From: a virus
Length of the DNA stretch: 64,000 bases
IMG/VR virus record: IMGVR_UViG_3300032288_001980
Location: 1-64,000 of that record
Strand: one strand, 5' to 3'
Shown: in pieces, positions 60,805-64,000 of the stretch
Layout of the letters: each line of letters opens with the position of its first letter
Position numbering within the stretch: position 1 is the first letter of the stretch
The notes under the pieces: model-generated
The model's database searches: none
Seen by the model: only the letters and a program-made list of their open reading frames with translations
What the model was told of the DNA's origin: nothing
Position numbers and translations under genes: made by a program

Positions 60805-61098
60805 ATGCAGAATTTAAAAAAACAACGGTATCGGCCGGCTCGGAAGCCGCACGATCATATACCTACTAACGAAGCTCAGTTACTCAGTAAACAATTTACA
60901 GAACAAGAACTAGACATTATAAAACAACTAGCTAGTAATCAATTAGACTATAATAGTTCTCAAGTAACAGATGAGTTGCAAGACAAGCTATATGATTTTT
61001 ATCATTCCAAAATGCCTAGTATAACTAAAAGCGTTCACGGTAGTCCAGGTCTTTGGATTACGGCCAGATTAAATACAATATATAAGAATTCGCTCTAA
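60805..61098 (+). CDS. small basic phage protein
   Basis: A 97-residue protein starting MQNLKKQRYRPARKPHDH, basic at the N-terminus, then helical (FTEQELDIIKQLASNQLD). It directly follows the terminator and no clear ribosome binding site is seen. Function unknown. Confidence 0.65.
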   Translation: MQNLKKQRYRPARKPHDHIPTNEAQLLSKQFTEQELDIIKQLASNQLDYNSSQVTDELQDKLYDFYHSKMPSITKSVHGSPGLWITARLNTIYKNSL

Positions 61099-61237
61099 GA
61101 GCAACCAGCCCCACCTTAGGGCCGTTAGTCGTCAACGGTATTAGGCGTCCGGACAATTGGACTGTACCCCGTTAGTGTACGCTGGATAAAGTAACCAGCA
61201 TCTTTGACTTTAGACACTGACTCTTGTACAATAAAAT
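61099..61237 (+). other. 139-bp non-coding stretch with RNA-like pairings
   Basis: No gene is seen. The left 110 bases are richer in G+C than the surroundings and can pair: AACGGTA with TACC/CCGTT around GTCC...GGAC, and GCTGG with CCAGC. The right end holds the promoter at 61204. It could be a small RNA, a leader, or simply inactive DNA. Confidence 0.4.
61204..61232 (+). promoter_or_regulatory. sigma70-type promoter driving a leaderless start
   Basis: TTGACT (61204-61209), 17 bp, TACAAT (61227-61232), five bases, ATG at 61238. Confidence 0.75.
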
Positions 61238-61864
61238 ATGAATGTTACCAACATAATCGACTCTCCTGCTATTATTGATGTTGAGTTTCCAGAATTCGAA
61301 AGATTTGATGTTGATCGTATGTTTGAGGCACCAGCGGGCAGAGTTGACTATGGGTCGTTAGATGTAGAGCCACAACGATTTACAATATTTCCACGTGATG
61401 ATACCAACGACGAGTTTAGTAAATTTAGTAAAGAGCTCTATGAGCCGCTAAGGTTAATAACTAAACAATTAGTATCTCTAGATCCGTTACGGTACCCTAT
61501 GTTCGATAGTCCTAACTTCGACATTTGGTTTACTAAACGTTATGCTAGTAGAACAAAAATAGCATTTAGTAGAGTAATCGATCAGCCTGGGTTCAATCAA
61601 GGCTGGCATTTAGATAATAGATTTGTATTGTTATCGGGTGTAATCAATGTACAAGATAACAATACGCAAACACATTTTTCTCATGAGAGAATTATGCGTT
61701 GGGTACCCGAACAAGTAGAACATGAATTTCCTGAAAAAATAATTCATCAGGGACAAAATAAAAAGTGGACCGGCACGTTTTGGCTTAATACTGAAATTAC
61801 TTGGCACTGTGTGCCTTTAGTTGAAACTACAAGAAAGATTATTTTATGCAATTTGTTTCTTTAA
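61238..61864 (+). CDS. 2OG-Fe(II) oxygenase-like protein
   Basis: A 208-residue protein with G-W-H-L-D as the first iron ligands and T-W-H-C-V-P-L ... T-T-R-K-I-I-L as distal His and 2OG Arg. The layout resembles the other oxygenases in the window but the sequence is not close. It overlaps the desaturase by 19 bases, so a lipid or a protein partner is possible. Confidence 0.68.
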   Translation: MNVTNIIDSPAIIDVEFPEFERFDVDRMFEAPAGRVDYGSLDVEPQRFTIFPRDDTNDEFSKFSKELYEPLRLITKQLVSLDPLRYPMFDSPNFDIWFTKRYASRTKIAFSRVIDQPGFNQGWHLDNRFVLLSGVINVQDNNTQTHFSHERIMRWVPEQVEHEFPEKIIHQGQNKKWTGTFWLNTEITWHCVPLVETTRKIILCNLFL

Positions 61865-62604
61865 AGAAATATACAACAACTAGCTGGAAAGTTCTTTATA
61901 TACAAATTGCCGCACATCTTGGCCTTTTGTATCAAATATTTTATGGAGAAGCATGGTGGTGGTTAGTTAGTTTATTTGTTTTCGTAGCCAGCGGTTGTTT
62001 TGGTCTTGTAATGACTTATCACAGACTGTTAGCGCATAACAGCTGGCCTGCTAGCAGTAGATATAGAAAAATAGGTAGTCTGCTTGGTGCTTATGCGGGA
62101 ATCGGTAGTCCCATGGTATGGACTGCGGTACATAGGGCGCATCATAAGTTTGTTGACACAGCTCGAGACCCACATGGACCCGAGCACTTAGGACTAGCCC
62201 GTGTACAGTTTCTAGGTATGTTTGGCCAAGCAGGCGGCGAGCATATTATTGACATGCTCAAAGACAAGTTTCAAACTAATCTAAATAGATACTATTTTAA
62301 GCTACATATAGCAATAGCAGTAACTTGGTTGATAATCAGTCCAACTCTATTTGTCTGTGCTTACCTTGCACCCATGGCATTATTATGGGAAATTGGCGGT
62401 AGCGTAAACACTATTAATCACTGGTTCGGCTACAAAAACCGAGATAACCACAAACATCATGCTTACAATAATCCCATTACAGCTATTTTATTCTTTGGTG
62501 AAGGCTGGCATGCTAACCATCATGATAATCCTATCAGCTATACAACCAAAGAAAAATGGTGGGAATTTGACTTTGCTGGTTTAATGATCAAATTGGTTAA
62601 ATAA
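61846..62604 (+). CDS. membrane fatty-acid desaturase
   Basis: A 252-residue acyl desaturase of the delta-9 type. The three His boxes are intact: H59RLLAH64, H96RAHH100 and H222ANHH226, with hydrophobic segments between. It would add double bonds to host membrane lipids. It is short but complete for the phage/cyanobacterial type. It is coupled to the 2OG-like gene. Confidence 0.9.
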   Translation: MQFVSLKKYTTTSWKVLYIQIAAHLGLLYQIFYGEAWWWLVSLFVFVASGCFGLVMTYHRLLAHNSWPASSRYRKIGSLLGAYAGIGSPMVWTAVHRAHHKFVDTARDPHGPEHLGLARVQFLGMFGQAGGEHIIDMLKDKFQTNLNRYYFKLHIAIAVTWLIISPTLFVCAYLAPMALLWEIGGSVNTINHWFGYKNRDNHKHHAYNNPITAILFFGEGWHANHHDNPISYTTKEKWWEFDFAGLMIKLVK

Positions 62605-62608
62605 TACT

Positions 62609-62977
62609 ATGAGAGCTCACGAATTTATACAAGAACAAACAGCCATGGATATCGAACGTGCTAGAATCGATATTATTGGCCTAGGACATTTAGTACTATT
62701 TGGTACTTTGCCAGTGGGCAAGGATGCTAATTCCAGTATTAAACAGCTTAGTCAAGTTGGCATAACTTATCCTGACTTACATCAAAAACTCTTGGACTTT
62801 TACAATAAGGAAAAAGATCCACACGCAGATTGCATCCCCGTAATCAAAAAATGGCTAGTAGCACATAAACCAAATATTGCCAGTGAACTACACAGCGAAC
62901 ACTGGGAACATCACCCCAAGAGCTCTAACATGATGAGTTCTACTAAGAAGCAAAAGCCGCCTGAAATAACTTCTTGA
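62609..62977 (+). CDS. tagged phage protein
   Basis: A 122-residue protein opening MRAHEFIQEQTAMD (site I-Q-E), followed by helices and a polar tail (HHPKSSNMMSSTKKQK). Its TGA lies in the -35 box of the next promoter. Function unknown. Confidence 0.72.
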   Translation: MRAHEFIQEQTAMDIERARIDIIGLGHLVLFGTLPVGKDANSSIKQLSQVGITYPDLHQKLLDFYNKEKDPHADCIPVIKKWLVAHKPNIASELHSEHWEHHPKSSNMMSSTKKQKPPEITS

Positions 62978-63002
62978 CATTGGTTGCAAATTAGCGTAGA
63001 AT
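62974..63002 (+). promoter_or_regulatory. overlapping sigma70-type and late promoters
   Basis: TTGACA (62974-62979), 17 bp, TAGAAT (62997-63002), overlapped by AATAAATA (63000-63007). The upstream TGA (62975-62977) is part of the -35. The ATG at 63024 is 21 bases after the -10. Confidence 0.7.
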
Positions 63003-63015
63003 AAATAATCTACGC
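62994..63015. repeat. inverted repeat around the late octamer
   Basis: GCGTAGA (62994-63000) and TCTACGC (63009-63015), perfect 7-bp arms with an 8-base loop holding most of the late octamer. Confidence 0.75.
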
Positions 63016-63023
63016 AGTTAATT

Positions 63024-64000
63024 ATGCGACCATACGTACACACAAATCCACTTACAGCTACTGAAGTAGTTAAACTCAGAGAATCCAGCACCGAATGGCT
63101 TAACAGTCAAAGTGCCAGCATGTGTTTAGCTAAATGGTATCATGTCAGCTTACATTTAACAAATGGTAGAACACACAGTTGTTACCATCCGCCTACTCAC
63201 GCTATCAGTATAGATCAAATACAACGTAGACCCAGTGCTTTGCACAATACTGATCAAAAAATAAACGAACGCAAACAAATGCTACGTGGTGAAAAACCCG
63301 AAGGCTGTAAGTACTGCTGGAGTCTAGAAGCACAGGGCAATGTCAGCGACCGTCATTACCGCAGTAGCGAACATTGGGCATTACCCTATCGTGACAGTAT
63401 CAGTAATTTAGAACCTAATCCTACGTATGTAGAAGTTAATTTTAATCAAAGTTGTAATTTTAAATGTGCTTATTGCAGTCCACATCTAAGCACCGCATGG
63501 GAAGAAGAAATCAAAGAGTATGGTCCTTATCCAACTAGTACTCCGCATAACGCTATTTCTGCACTAGAGGCCAATGGACTAATGCCGTTAAAGGTTGCTA
63601 ATCGAGACAATCCTTATGTAGAAGCCTTTTGGAAGTGGTGGCCAGAATTATATGAAACATTATTGGTATTCCGCATGACGGGCGGCGAACCATTAATGGA
63701 TAAAAATACTTTTAGGGTATTAGATTATGTTGCTAACAATCCTAAGGGGGATTTAGAAATTGGTATTACCACTAATATGTGTCCTCCTACCCAGGATCTG
63801 TTAGACAAATTTGTTGCTAGTGTTCAAGCTATTGAAAATTACAGCGCCAGTGCAACTATTGTAGCAGTTAACAATGGCAAGAAAAGTCATACTAAATGGC
63901 CACGTCATGTTTTAAACAAAAATAAAGTTAATATCGACACACTACACAGATTACAAGTTAATGGTTTACCTAATATAGATAGTGTACCTGCTGATGGTAG
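63024..64000 (+). CDS. radical SAM protein with twitch-type domain (3' end outside window)
   Basis: At least 325 residues, open to the window end. The iron-sulphur motif is C144-N-F-K-C148-A-Y-C151, followed by F-R-M-T-G-G-E-P, the SAM-binding loop. The N-terminal 140 residues carry several Cys (EGCKYCW). The layout agrees with the phage 'twitch' radical SAM proteins, whose substrates are unknown. It is not QueE-like in motif. Confidence 0.82.
   Translation, partial: MRPYVHTNPLTATEVVKLRESSTEWLNSQSASMCLAKWYHVSLHLTNGRTHSCYHPPTHAISIDQIQRRPSALHNTDQKINERKQMLRGEKPEGCKYCWSLEAQGNVSDRHYRSSEHWALPYRDSISNLEPNPTYVEVNFNQSCNFKCAYCSPHLSTAWEEEIKEYGPYPTSTPHNAISALEANGLMPLKVANRDNPYVEAFWKWWPELYETLLVFRMTGGEPLMDKNTFRVLDYVANNPKGDLEIGITTNMCPPTQDLLDKFVASVQAIENYSASATIVAVNNGKKSHTKWPRHVLNKNKVNIDTLHRLQVNGLPNIDSVPADG

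Noticed and set aside
61099-61237. tRNA gene in the gap after 61098
   Set aside because: Short stems exist but no T-arm GTTCGAATC-like segment, no anticodon arm of the right spacing and no acceptor stem.
48488-64000. Either radical SAM protein being QueE of the deazaguanine pathway
   Set aside because: QueE is short and has its own cluster spacing and N-terminus; both proteins here are larger, with CxxxCxxC in a different context.
1-64000. CRISPR arrays, insertion sequences, integrase or attachment sites
   Set aside because: No spaced direct-repeat array, transposase, integrase or terminal inverted repeats were seen; the only exact direct repeats noted are the 22-mer pair and the 14-bp junctions.

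Overview
The window is part of the genome of a large, tailed, T4-like (myovirus-type) phage of a Gram-negative, probably aquatic proteobacterial host. The T4-type signs are a gp44-like sliding-clamp loader ATPase, a gp31/GroES-like co-chaperonin, PhoH, octamers matching the T4/cyanophage late promoter (consensus nATAAATA), long fibre genes, and a family of proteins with a T4-type capsid-targeting N-terminus. The Gram-negative signs are a spanin pair, small lipoproteins, a D,D-carboxypeptidase and NlpC/P60 tail chemistry. The DNA is AT-rich and tightly packed; most neighbouring genes overlap by ATGA or TAATG. I saw no tRNA, rRNA, CRISPR array or transposon. Terminase, major capsid, portal and DNA polymerase genes must lie outside the window.

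Layout. 1-5.8 kb: a 2OG-oxygenase-like gene cut by the window edge, a D,D-carboxypeptidase, an array of tiny overlapping genes sharing a C-terminal 'DAxxFxLRW' signature, a truncated nucleotide-sugar dehydrogenase and a zincin. 5.7-15.5 kb: nucleotide and metabolic genes (DUF3050, dCMP deaminase, AbrB-like, DEDDh exonuclease, QueD-like enzyme behind a possible preQ1 riboswitch, YhhQ-like transporter, DadA, MazG-like), a histone-H1-like/SAP protein, a C-family-polymerase fragment, GroES and two 2OG oxygenases. 15.6-25.8 kb: a 1691-residue collagen-like tail fibre, an NlpC/P60 tail protein, further structural genes and a PP-loop enzyme. 25.8-33.1 kb: a tiny lipoprotein, the clamp loader, a PD-(D/E)XK-like protein, a glycosyltransferase, a HAD phosphatase, an AlkB-like oxygenase, PhoH, structural genes, a phage translation initiation factor IF-1 and the spanins. 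33.1-40.8 kb: DnaJ-like and ClpA-like chaperones, a second PP-loop enzyme and a second fibre gene. 40.8-64 kb: many 'MRxxE' N-terminally tagged proteins (ParB-like, kinase-like, ADP-ribosyltransferase-like, Gp88-like, glycine-zipper and others), mixed with UV endonuclease, MaoC-like hydratase, two radical SAM enzymes, di-iron oxygenase, AT-hook protein, Dps and a fatty-acid desaturase.

How it works together. Early or middle genes use very strong sigma70-type promoters (TTGAC[A/T/C], exactly 17 bp, TATAAT-like). In at least seven cases the start codon lies only 5-8 bases after the -10 box, so these mRNAs should be leaderless or nearly so. The same phage carries its own IF-1. Structural and tagged genes sit behind nATAAATA late promoters, including two divergent late-promoter pairs that co-express modifying enzymes (2OG oxygenases; a PP-loop enzyme) with fibre genes. 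The tagged proteins look like a packaged set: their N-termini resemble the T4 capsid-targeting sequence ending at a prohead-protease site ([LIV]xE), so they may be loaded into the head, trimmed, and injected with the DNA. Promoter, tag and riboswitch calls were made by eye and no database search was run.
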